NCBI GenBank assembly: GCA_964496975.1 | Contig: CAZCBN010000077.1 | Coordinates: 1-14,659, forward strand | Length of the DNA: 14,659 bases | Reading direction: 5' to 3' | Source: CAZCBN01 sp964496975 | GTDB taxonomy: Bacteria; Planctomycetota; Phycisphaerae; Phycisphaerales; UBA1924 | In this document: positions 1 through 6,883 of the stretch, one piece after another | How the letters are laid out: every line of letters begins with the position of its first letter | How positions within the stretch are numbered: the stretch's first letter is position 1 | The notes under the pieces: model-generated | What the model was told of the DNA's origin: nothing | Databases searched by the model: none | What the model saw: the letters and a program-made list of their open reading frames with translations, nothing else | Made by a program: the position numbers and the translations under genes

Positions 1-1
1 C

Positions 2-436
2 ACGACGCGCGACCACGTGGGCGTCACGCTGGAGCTGGCGGGCCTGACGGTGCGCTGGCTCGACACGCCGGGGCGGCGCGACCTCACGGACGACGGGCCG
101 GCGGCGGCGATCGAACGTGCGGCCCGGGCCGCGGCCGACGCGGCCGTCGCGGCGGCCGACCTAATGGTGCTGTGCGGCGACCGGCTTCATCCCGCGCCGG
201 ACGTGCCGTGGGCGCGGCCCCCGCGGGGCGTGCTGCGGGTGGCGTTGCGGGCCGACCTGGGGCCGGCGGCCTGGCCCCACGACCTTGCGCTCGCGGGGCG
301 GTCGCCCACGGGCCCGGGGGAGGCGGGGCTCGCCGCGCTCGCCGGGGCGGTCCGCGAGCGGCTCGTGCCCCGCACGGCCCGGGCCGATCCGCGTCCGTGG
401 CGGTTCTGGGCCGAGCCCGAGCCGGGCAGGCCCTAA
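2..436 (+). CDS. MnmE/TrmE-like GTPase, C-terminal part (5' end outside window)
   Basis: The reading frame is open from the first codon of the window and ends at TAA 434-436, giving 144 residues. It begins directly with TTRD, the G2 motif of the MnmE/Era branch of GTPases, and has DTPG (G3) at residues 21-24, followed by an Ala-rich helix and a hydrophobic strand (DLMVLCGD). Family members modify tRNA wobble uridines (MnmE) or are related GTPases. Two oddities: the G4 motif NKxD, which reads the guanine base, is LRAD (nt 245-256), keeping only the Asp; and the protein stops about 30 residues after the G5-like segment (SPTGPGEAGL), so the second half of the MnmE helical domain and its C-terminal Cys motif are absent. 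It is therefore probably a divergent MnmE-like GTPase rather than canonical MnmE. P-loop and N-terminal domains lie upstream and cannot be judged. A 16-nt tandem repeat runs over its stop codon. Confidence 0.72.
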   Translation, partial: TTRDHVGVTLELAGLTVRWLDTPGRRDLTDDGPAAAIERAARAAADAAVAAADLMVLCGDRLHPAPDVPWARPPRGVLRVALRADLGPAAWPHDLALAGRSPTGPGEAGLAALAGAVRERLVPRTARADPRPWRFWAEPEPGRP

Positions 437-484
437 GCCGGGAAGGTCCTGTCCCGGGCAGGCCTGGCCCGGGAAGGCCTGGTC
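422..484. repeat. 16-nt tandem repeat, four copies, spanning the GTPase stop codon
   Basis: Four copies of a unit beginning CCGGG(C/A)AGG(C/T)C start at 422, 438, 454 and 469 (spacing 16, 16, 15). The first copy lies inside the end of the GTPase gene and supplies its last codons and the TAA; the others fill most of the gap before the next gene at 509. Adjacent copies also pair: CCGGGA at 438-443 can pair with TCCCGG at 452-457 (8-nt loop). No T-run follows, so a rho-independent terminator is not supported. Confidence 0.85.
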
Positions 485-508
485 CGCCCGCTCCTACCAT
501 GCGGGCCC

Positions 509-1363
509 ATGGACGAACGCCAAACCAAGATCACCGAGGGCGCGGGCCTGCAAGAGGCCCGCATCAACCGAGGCCTGCTGGAGTTTCTCGAGCGCTACTC
601 GACGCCGGTGCTGGCGCTGATCGTGGTGATCTGCGGCGGGTACTACGCGTGGAACTGGTGGAAGACGCGCGAGGCCCGGGCCCACGACGCGGCCTTCGGC
701 GAGTTCGCCGCGCTCTCCGCGTCGGGCACCGTGAACCCGCAGTCGCTGCTGGACATTGCCGACGCGTACCCGACCCGCGGCGCGGTGGCCGACCTCGCAC
801 GGCTGCGCGCCGCCGACGCGTACCTCTCCGCGGTGCGCACGGGCCTGAAGCCCGGGGCCGCCGCCTCGGCGGGCGAGCCCGCGGCCGACGACCTGCTGAC
901 GGACGAGGACCGGACGTTTTATCTCTCCGAGGCGTCGCGGCTGTACGGCGCGGTGCTGGAGTCGGCGCGGGGCGACGCGGCCCGTGTGCTGGTCGCCGTA
1001 AACGCCGCGAGCGGGCTGGCCGCGGCCGCCGCGACGCGTGGCGACGCCGCCGAGGCGGAGCGGTTGCTGAACGAAGCCGCCGCGATGGCCGACGCCGCCG
1101 GGTTCCCGGGCCTTGCCGATGAGGCCCGCGCCGCGTGGGGTGCCGCGTCCGACGCGCCGGCCGAGCTTCCTCAGGCCGCCTCGCTGCCGCCGATGCCCGG
1201 TCGGCCCGAGCCCGAGCCCGAGCCCTCGGCGCCGCCGACGCCCGCCGAAACCACCGCCGGCCCGAGCCCCGACGCAGCGCCCGCCGCGGACAACGCCCCG
1301 CAGGCCGAGCCCCAGCCCGAGCCCGCCCCCGCGGAGCCCGCGGCGGCCCCGAATCAGCCGTGA
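509..1363 (+). CDS. single-pass membrane protein with YfgM/TPR_21-like domain
   Basis: 284 residues. The layout is a short polar N-terminus, one membrane segment at about residues 31-50 (hydrophobic core VLALIVVICGGYYAWNWW) followed by a basic WKTR stop, then an Ala-rich helical region to about residue 225 with TPR-like helix pairs (e.g. AADAYLSAVRTG, AASGLAAAAATRGDAAEAE), and a disordered Pro/Glu/Ala tail of about 60 residues. This resembles the YfgM/TPR_21 group, ancillary proteins near the SecYEG translocon whose TPR domain faces outward; the match is by architecture only. The ATG at 509 has no clear Shine-Dalgarno; it was chosen because the frame just upstream is repeat sequence and the membrane segment sits at the expected distance. 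Its stop TGA overlaps the GTG start of the next gene, so the two are probably translationally coupled. Function unproven. Confidence 0.75.
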   Translation: MDERQTKITEGAGLQEARINRGLLEFLERYSTPVLALIVVICGGYYAWNWWKTREARAHDAAFGEFAALSASGTVNPQSLLDIADAYPTRGAVADLARLRAADAYLSAVRTGLKPGAAASAGEPAADDLLTDEDRTFYLSEASRLYGAVLESARGDAARVLVAVNAASGLAAAAATRGDAAEAERLLNEAAAMADAAGFPGLADEARAAWGAASDAPAELPQAASLPPMPGRPEPEPEPSAPPTPAETTAGPSPDAAPAADNAPQAEPQPEPAPAEPAAAPNQP

Positions 1364-2727
1364 GCGTCGAAGGGCCCGACCTCCCCGCCGACGGCGAACG
1401 CGTGACCGCCAGCTTTCGGCTGCGCGAGGACGACCCGCCCCTCATCCTCCGCGGCGGCAAGGTGAACCCCGAGGCCATCCGCCTCGCCTACGAACGCGCG
1501 GCCGAAGAAGGCCGCAGCGACGACGACCCGCTCTGGCGCGTGGACTTTGTCCTCGCCCGCGATCTGCAAACCCGCCTCGACAAATACCTCACCAGCCGCA
1601 TCGCCTTCATGAGCCGCAGCCAGTTGCAGCGGCTAATCGAGAGCGGCGGCGTCGAGGTGAACGCGGGGCCCACGCGCTCGGCCACCAAACTCCGCAAGGG
1701 CGACCGCGTCAGCGTCACCGTCCCCCCGCCCCCCAGCGACGACATCCTGCCGCAGCACATCCCGCTGCACGTCCTCCATGAGGACGACCACCTCATCGTG
1801 CTGAACAAGCAGCCCGGGGTCATTGTCCACCCAGCCCGCACCGAAAAATCCGGCACCCTCATCAACGCCCTCGCCTGGCACTTCATGCACGTCAGCCCCG
1901 TCGGGGGCGAGCTGAGCCCCCTCGGCGCCGACAAGGCCCGCCCCGGCGTCGTTCACCGCCTCGACCGCGACACCACCGGCTGCATCGTCTTCGCCAAGAC
2001 CGAGGAGGCCCACTGGAAGCTCGGCCGGCAGTTTGAGCTCCGCACGGTCGACAAGCGGTACCTCGCGATCGTTCACGGCCGCGTCAGCGAGAACGCGTTC
2101 GCCATCGACCTGCCCATCGGCCCCCACCCCAGCAAGGAACGCGGCTTCCGCGAGAAGCAGATCATCCGCCACGACGAGATGGGCAAGCCCTCGCTCACGC
2201 TCGTCCACGTGCGGGAGCGATACCGATTGCACGCCCCCATCGCCCTCGGCGACGCGCAGGGCGAGCAGGACTTCACGCTGCTCGAGCTGGAGCTGAAGAC
2301 GGGCCGCACCCACCAGATCCGCGTGCACCTGAGCCACGACGGCTGGCCCATCGTCGGCGACGACATGTACGACGGGCGCGCGCTCACCTTCGGCGAGCCC
2401 GGCGCGCTCCCGCCCGCCGCTCAATCACCCAGCGAGACCCCGCCCAGCGAATCCCCATCCAGCGAAGCCCCACCCAGTCCCCACAGCCTGCACATCGGCC
2501 GGCAAATGCTGCACGCCGCGCTGCTCGCCTTTGACCACCCCGTCTTCGGGGAGCGACTCACCTTTACCGCGCCGCTGCCCGACGACATGCGGGCCCTCGC
2601 GGCGAAGCTCCGCACGGGCTCCGTCCAGCGACTCCCTGAGGCGGGATCGGTCGCCGGGGTGGGCGCGGGGGCGGGCTCCGCTCGGGTGGACCTTTCCCTG
2701 GTTGGGTTGGGGCCGATCGGGGACTGA
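1360..2727 (+). CDS. RluA-family pseudouridine synthase with S4 domain
   Basis: 455 residues from GTG 1360, which overlaps the upstream stop (GTGA). The first ~65 residues are weakly conserved, so an internal GTG at 1402 is an alternative start. An S4 RNA-binding domain covers about residues 70-130 (RLDKYLTSRI, SRSQLQRLIESGGVEVN). The catalytic domain carries the RluA signature HRLDRDTTG with nucleophile Asp202, then GRTHQIRVHL and VGDDMYDG, and RQMLHA near residue 381. Such enzymes isomerise uridine to pseudouridine in rRNA (RluC/RluD) or tRNA; which site is modified cannot be read from sequence. Odd: between the GDxxY motif and RQMLHA lies an insert of about 30 residues rich in Ser, Pro and Glu, encoded by a 15-nt tandem repeat, and the C-terminus has a Gly/Val-rich tail of ~35 residues beyond the usual end. 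The family call is firm; the subfamily is not. Confidence 0.93.
   Translation: MSVEGPDLPADGERVTASFRLREDDPPLILRGGKVNPEAIRLAYERAAEEGRSDDDPLWRVDFVLARDLQTRLDKYLTSRIAFMSRSQLQRLIESGGVEVNAGPTRSATKLRKGDRVSVTVPPPPSDDILPQHIPLHVLHEDDHLIVLNKQPGVIVHPARTEKSGTLINALAWHFMHVSPVGGELSPLGADKARPGVVHRLDRDTTGCIVFAKTEEAHWKLGRQFELRTVDKRYLAIVHGRVSENAFAIDLPIGPHPSKERGFREKQIIRHDEMGKPSLTLVHVRERYRLHAPIALGDAQGEQDFTLLELELKTGRTHQIRVHLSHDGWPIVGDDMYDGRALTFGEPGALPPAAQSPSETPPSESPSSEAPPSPHSLHIGRQMLHAALLAFDHPVFGERLTFTAPLPDDMRALAAKLRTGSVQRLPEAGSVAGVGAGAGSARVDLSLVGLGPIGD
2428..2487 (+). repeat. 15-nt in-frame tandem repeat inside the rluA-like gene
   Basis: Copies of CCCAGCGA-type units start at 2428, 2443, 2458 and 2473, exactly 15 nt apart (third copy TCCAGCGA, fourth CCCAGTCC). 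Because 15 is a multiple of three, the repeat keeps the frame and encodes five-residue units of the type PSETP, PSESP, SSEAP, PSPHS. It lies in a surface-loop position between two conserved motifs of the pseudouridine synthase, so changes in copy number would lengthen or shorten a linker without breaking the enzyme. Confidence 0.88.
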
Positions 2728-2805
2728 CAGATCCCGTGCGCGATTCACCCCGGGCACGCCCCCGGGGGCGAATACCCACCCCCGCCCCGGCGTTCTGGTT
2801 TCCGC

Positions 2806-5100
2806 ATGAAGAACCGATCCCCGTCCAGCCGCGCGTCGATCCCCGGTCTCGCCCTGTCCGCCGATCCGACGGGCGGTCCGCTCCGCGGGCTGTTCCGGCT
2901 CGTGGCCCGCGTGGCCGCGGCGGCAGCGTTCTCCGTCGCGGTGGCGGCCACGCCCGCGGCGTGCGCACAGAACGCGCCGGACGACGACGACCCCCGCCCC
3001 CGCGCCCCGGAGCTGAACCCCGACCCCGCCGTCGCGGGGCCCGACGGCCGCGGCGCGTGGCTCAACACCGACCGGCCCCTGAAGCTCCACGAGGATCTGA
3101 AGGGCCACGTCGTGGTGCTCGACTTCTGGACCTACTGCTGCATCAACTGCATCCACGTGCTGCCCGATCTTGAGTACCTCGAAGAGAAGTACAAGGACCA
3201 GCCCTTCGTCGTCGTCGGCGTGCACTCGGCGAAGTTCGACAGCGAGGGCGAACGCGCCAGCATCCGCCACGCCGTGCAGCGGTACGACATCAAGCACCCC
3301 GTGGTCGTTGACACGGGCTTCCGCATCTGGCGCAGCTACGGCGTGCGGTCGTGGCCCACGGTCGTTGTGATCGACGCCGAGGGCAAGGTCGTCGGGGCCG
3401 CGCCGGGCGAGGGCAACCGCGAGCTGCTCGACGAGATCGTCGGCGAGCTGCTGGAGACCGCGCGCCTCGGCGGCACCCTCGCGGAAAAGAAGGCCGACAT
3501 CCGCCCCGACGCGCCGCACGCCAGCACGGGCGGCCTGCGCTACCCGGGCAAGGTGCTCGCGCTCCCGCCGGCCGACGCGAACGCCGCGGGCGGCGCCCGG
3601 GCCTCGTGGCTCGGGGAGGGGGCGCTCTTCATCGCCGATTCGTCGAACGACCGCGTGCTCGTGACCACCTGGCCCGATGACGAGGGCCGGACGAGCGTGC
3701 GCGAGGTGTACGGCACGGGGCAGCGCGGTTCGGCCGACGGCGGTCCCTTCGGCTCGCCCGCCGCCGCGACGTTCCATGACCCGCAGGGCCTCGCGCTCGA
3801 CGCGGCCTCGGGCCTGCTCTACGTCGCCGATACCAAGAACCACACCGTCCGCACGATCGACCTGAACGCCCGCACCGTCTCCACGCTCGCCGGCACGGGC
3901 GAGCAGGGCCGCGACCGCCGCGGCGGCAAGCGCGGCACCGAGCAGGCGCTCAACTCACCCTGGGCCCTCGCGCTCAGCGCCGACAAGCAGGAGCTGTTCG
4001 TCGCGATGGCGGGGCCGCACCAGCTCTGGTCCATCAAGCTCGGCACGGGCGAGGCCCGCGTCATCGCCGGCAGCGGCCGCGAGAACATTCTGGACGGCCC
4101 CGCGTTCGCCGCGGCGCTGGCGCAGCCGTCGGACCTTGCCCTGTCGAGCGACGGCGGCACCCTTTACTTCGCCGACACCGAGGGCTCGGCGGTGCGGGCG
4201 TACGACGTGGCGTCGGGCGTGGTGCGCACGGTCATCGGCCGCGTGGCGACGAGCGAGGCGGACAACGCGCTCTTTGACTTCGGCGACGTCGACGGCGGCT
4301 TCAGCGAGGCGCGGCTGCAAAAGGCCGTGGGCCTCGCGCTGTGGCCCGCCGGGGCGCCCGGCAACGCCACGGGCCACGACCTGCTGCTGACGGCCGACAC
4401 GTACAACGACAAGATCAAGCTGATCGACCCCGAGGCGAACACCAGCGCGACGTGGCTCGGCGTGACGCGGCGCGCCGCGGCCGACAGCGACGCGGCGCGG
4501 TTCGCCGAGCCGCAGGGCGTGTCCTTCGCGGCGGTGGGGGAGTCGGGCGTCGCGTTCATCGCCGACACCAACAACCACCGCGTGGTGCGGGTGCGGGTCG
4601 GCGATCGCGCGTGGAAGGAACTGGTGATCGAGGGCGTGCCGCGCGTCGGCGTGGCGTCGGGCGTGGCGTCCGGCGCGGCGGGGGAGGGCTCGGCCGGCGG
4701 TACCGCAGCGGGCAGCGCGGCGATTGATGTGTTCGTCCCCGAGGCGCAGTGGCTCGCGGCCCGGGCCAAGCCCGGTGCGCAGGGCCTGCGCGTCGGCGCG
4801 ACCCTGCCCGCGGGCCAGAAGGTGAACCACGAGGCGCCGGTCTCGGTGCGTGTGGTCGCGCTGGAGGGCGGCCGGCCCGCGCGGGTGCTCTCGCAGCGCA
4901 CGTTCATGCTCGCGTCGGGCGAGTCGCTGCCGGTGACGGCCGACCTGGGCGGCGCGACCGAAGGCGACGTGCTGGTGGAGCTGAGCTTCGCGCACTGCGG
5001 CGAGAACCTCGCGGTGTGCGTTCCGGCCGACCTTGCCTGGCGCGTGACGCTGGACGCGGCGGCGGGCGAGGACCTGACGGCGACGGTCGCCGCGCCCTAA
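2806..5100 (+). CDS. secreted thioredoxin-like / NHL-propeller protein (NHLRC2-like)
   Basis: 764 residues. A long signal peptide with hydrophobic stretch at about 32-49 ends in ACA|QN (residue 54), predicting export. A thioredoxin-like domain follows (about 65-220) with the active-site stretch WTYCCINC (Trp108, Cys112-Ile-Asn-Cys115), the variant typical of NHLRC2 and DipZ-type proteins, and a cis-Pro region (SWPTVVVID). Six NHL-type blades are visible from about 265 to 605, e.g. GLLYVADTKNHTVRTIDL, LYFADTEGSAVRAYDV and VAFIADTNNHRVVRVRV. A Gly/Ala/Ser-rich linker then leads to a C-terminal beta-rich domain with two Cys (HCGENLAVCVP), as in NHLRC2. Domain order matches NHLRC2 throughout. The likely setting is a redox or scaffold role in the periplasm; the substrate is unknown. 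A 78-nt gap separates it from the pseudouridine synthase gene, and no clear Shine-Dalgarno precedes the ATG. It converges on the aldehyde dehydrogenase gene 35 nt away. Confidence 0.9.
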   Translation: MKNRSPSSRASIPGLALSADPTGGPLRGLFRLVARVAAAAAFSVAVAATPAACAQNAPDDDDPRPRAPELNPDPAVAGPDGRGAWLNTDRPLKLHEDLKGHVVVLDFWTYCCINCIHVLPDLEYLEEKYKDQPFVVVGVHSAKFDSEGERASIRHAVQRYDIKHPVVVDTGFRIWRSYGVRSWPTVVVIDAEGKVVGAAPGEGNRELLDEIVGELLETARLGGTLAEKKADIRPDAPHASTGGLRYPGKVLALPPADANAAGGARASWLGEGALFIADSSNDRVLVTTWPDDEGRTSVREVYGTGQRGSADGGPFGSPAAATFHDPQGLALDAASGLLYVADTKNHTVRTIDLNARTVSTLAGTGEQGRDRRGGKRGTEQALNSPWALALSADKQELFVAMAGPHQLWSIKLGTGEARVIAGSGRENILDGPAFAAALAQPSDLALSSDGGTLYFADTEGSAVRAYDVASGVVRTVIGRVATSEADNALFDFGDVDGGFSEARLQKAVGLALWPAGAPGNATGHDLLLTADTYNDKIKLIDPEANTSATWLGVTRRAAADSDAARFAEPQGVSFAAVGESGVAFIADTNNHRVVRVRVGDRAWKELVIEGVPRVGVASGVASGAAGEGSAGGTAAGSAAIDVFVPEAQWLAARAKPGAQGLRVGATLPAGQKVNHEAPVSVRVVALEGGRPARVLSQRTFMLASGESLPVTADLGGATEGDVLVELSFAHCGENLAVCVPADLAWRVTLDAAAGEDLTATVAAP

Positions 5101-5135
5101 GCGCGGACGCGTGCCCGGCGCCGCGGCCGTGTCGC

Positions 5136-6590
5136 TCAGGCGTCGCGGCGCTGCACGGTGCGGGTGATGAGGACGCTCGGCTCGGTGAGGTGCTCGATCG
5201 CGCTTCGCACGCCCTCGCGGCCCAGGCCCGAGTCTTTGACGCCGCCGTAGGGGAGGTTGTCGAACCGAACCGTCGGCACGTCGTTGATGACTACGCCGCC
5301 GACGCGGAGCTCGTCCCACGCCGCGCGGGCCCGGTCGATGCGCGGCGTGAAGACGCCCGCGTGCAGCCCAAAGCGGCTGGCGTTCACCTGGGCGACGGCG
5401 TCCTCGAAGCGTTCGAATCGGGAGAGCACGGCGACGGGGCCGAAGGCTTCTTCCCGCACGATCTCGGCATCCGGCGGCGCGTCGCTCAGCAGCGTGGGCT
5501 CCAGCAGCGGGCCGCGGCGGCCGCCGCCGACGAGCACGCGGGCGCCCGTTGCAACGGCGGCCTGGATGCGGCGCTCGAGCCGAATCGCGGCGTCTTCTGA
5601 GATGAGCGGGCCGACGACGGTCGCCTCGTCCCGCGGGTCGCCGGCGTGCAGCGTGCGGACGCGTGCGACGAGCGCGTCGCGCAGCGGCTCGAACAGCGAG
5701 GCGTGGGCCATGATGCGCTGCACGCTGATGCAGCTCTGGCCCGACTGCGCGAAGATACCGACGACGAGCCGGTCGACGCAGTCGGCGATGTCGGCGCCCT
5801 CGTCGACGATGCACGCGGCGTTGCCGCCCAGCTCCAGCACGACGTGCTTCTTGCCGGCCTGTTGCTTGAGCCGCCAGCCGACGGCGTCGGAGCCGGTGAA
5901 GCTCAGGAGGCGGAGGCGGTCGTCGCGGATGAGCGGCGCCGCGTCGTCGTTCGAGCAGGGCAGCACGGAGAACGCGCCGGGGGGCAGGTCGGCCGACGCG
6001 AGCGCCTCGGCGATCGCGAGCGCACCCAGCGGGGCGTTCTGGGCCGGCTTGAGCACGAAGGGGCACCCCGCCGCGACCGCGGGCGCGACCTTGTGCGCGA
6101 CCAGGTTCAGCGGGAAGTTGAAGGGCGTGACAAACGCGCACGGCCCGATCGGCACGCGCCGAACCGCCGCGCGGTACCCATCGCCCCGCGGCGTGCGGTC
6201 GACCGCGACGAGCTCGCCCGTGTCGCGGACCGCTTCGTCGGCGGCGATCTCGAACGTCTCGATCAGCCGCTGCACTTCAGCCCGCGCGTCGCGGATGGGC
6301 TTGCCCGACTCGGCGCAGGTGGTCTCGGCGAGCAACGGCGCGCGGTCGCGGAAGACGCCGGCGCAGCGCTGCAGGGCCGCGCGGCGTCGGTGCGGCGGGA
6401 GGCGGCGCATGTCGTCGGCCGCGTTGGTCGCCGCGGCGATGGCTCGTTCCACGTGCGATGGACCGGGCACCGCCACGCGGGCGACGACGCCCTGCGTGAA
6501 CTTGTCGTGCACCACGAGCGTCTCCGCCGAGGTCTCGGCGGCGTTGGCGACAAAAAAGGGCGCGGGGGTGGACGTGCGATCGGCGGGCAT
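5136..6590 (-). CDS. NAD(P)-dependent aldehyde dehydrogenase (ALDH superfamily)
   Basis: 484 residues, normal length for the family. It oxidises an aldehyde to the acid with NAD(P). Catalytic residues are in place: oxyanion Asn158 in TPFNFPLN, general base Glu253 in LELGGN, and nucleophile Cys287 in SGQSCISVQ; the cofactor-binding segment FVLKPAQNAP and the late motif EEAFGPVAVL are also present. The sequence near the C-terminus, NDVPTVRFDNLPYGGVKDSG then LGREGVRSAIEHLTEP, resembles the lactaldehyde / phosphonoacetaldehyde / GapN-like branch, but the substrate cannot be assigned. It is probably cytoplasmic, with no signal peptide. The ATG at 6590 gives a typical N-terminal extension; the upstream minus-strand sequence has no good Shine-Dalgarno. 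It is transcribed alone: a terminator for the preceding minus-strand gene lies about 200 nt upstream, so its promoter should be within 6591-6794. Confidence 0.95.
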   Translation of the reverse strand: MPADRTSTPAPFFVANAAETSAETLVVHDKFTQGVVARVAVPGPSHVERAIAAATNAADDMRRLPPHRRRAALQRCAGVFRDRAPLLAETTCAESGKPIRDARAEVQRLIETFEIAADEAVRDTGELVAVDRTPRGDGYRAAVRRVPIGPCAFVTPFNFPLNLVAHKVAPAVAAGCPFVLKPAQNAPLGALAIAEALASADLPPGAFSVLPCSNDDAAPLIRDDRLRLLSFTGSDAVGWRLKQQAGKKHVVLELGGNAACIVDEGADIADCVDRLVVGIFAQSGQSCISVQRIMAHASLFEPLRDALVARVRTLHAGDPRDEATVVGPLISEDAAIRLERRIQAAVATGARVLVGGGRRGPLLEPTLLSDAPPDAEIVREEAFGPVAVLSRFERFEDAVAQVNASRFGLHAGVFTPRIDRARAAWDELRVGGVVINDVPTVRFDNLPYGGVKDSGLGREGVRSAIEHLTEPSVLITRTVQRRDA

Positions 6591-6794
6591 GGGCGTGGAT
6601 CGAGCGCTGCGGAGGGTCGGGGAACGGGGCGGCGGGTCATTCGGCGACGCCGTGCCGTCGGGCCCGCACGGGTGCGCGGCGCAACGCGGGGGGCCGCCGT
6701 GATGCTATCGACGTGAGCGGGCGACCCGCACCCGCGGCGGGTGACCGAGCGGGACGCGCGGGCGCAGGCCGCGACGGCGACGCGGGTGAGTCCA
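6591..6794. other. intergenic region upstream of the aldehyde dehydrogenase
   Basis: About 200 nt of extremely GC-rich sequence between the aldehyde dehydrogenase start and the terminator of the pseudo-astacin gene. It should contain the dehydrogenase promoter on the minus strand, but I could not pick out a convincing -35/-10 pair; the least GC-rich spot is near 6700-6712 (GATGCTATCGA). Open frames across it have no recognisable protein content. Confidence 0.5.
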
Positions 6795-6822
6795 AGAAAA
6801 AAGCCGCCCGAGGGGGCGGCTT
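6795..6822 (-). terminator. rho-independent terminator after the pseudo-astacin gene
   Basis: The plus strand shows AAGCCGCCC (6801-6809), a 4-nt loop GAGG, and the perfect complement GGGCGGCTT (6814-6822). Read on the minus strand, the 9-bp GC-rich stem is followed by a U-rich run (TTTTTTCT, from the A-run at 6795-6802). It lies 61 nt past the stop codon at 6884, in the right orientation to end transcription of the astacin pair. Confidence 0.93.
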
Positions 6823-6883
6823 GCAGACTTCGAGTTCGTGCGGGCTCATCCCCGCGACGGTTCGGGCGATCGAGCCCATGCGG

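Noticed and set aside
2728..2805. Palindrome CCCCCGGGGG (about 2758-2767) as an operator before the NHL protein gene
   Set aside because: It is built only from C and G runs in a very GC-rich gap, so it carries little information.
5101..5135. Terminator between the convergent NHL protein and aldehyde dehydrogenase genes
   Set aside because: The 35-nt gap is GC-rich but has no T-run and no convincing stem.
3955..6141. 728-codon minus-strand frame across the NHL protein and aldehyde dehydrogenase genes
   Set aside because: It overlaps two well-supported genes in other frames and encodes Arg/Ala/His-rich sequence without domains.
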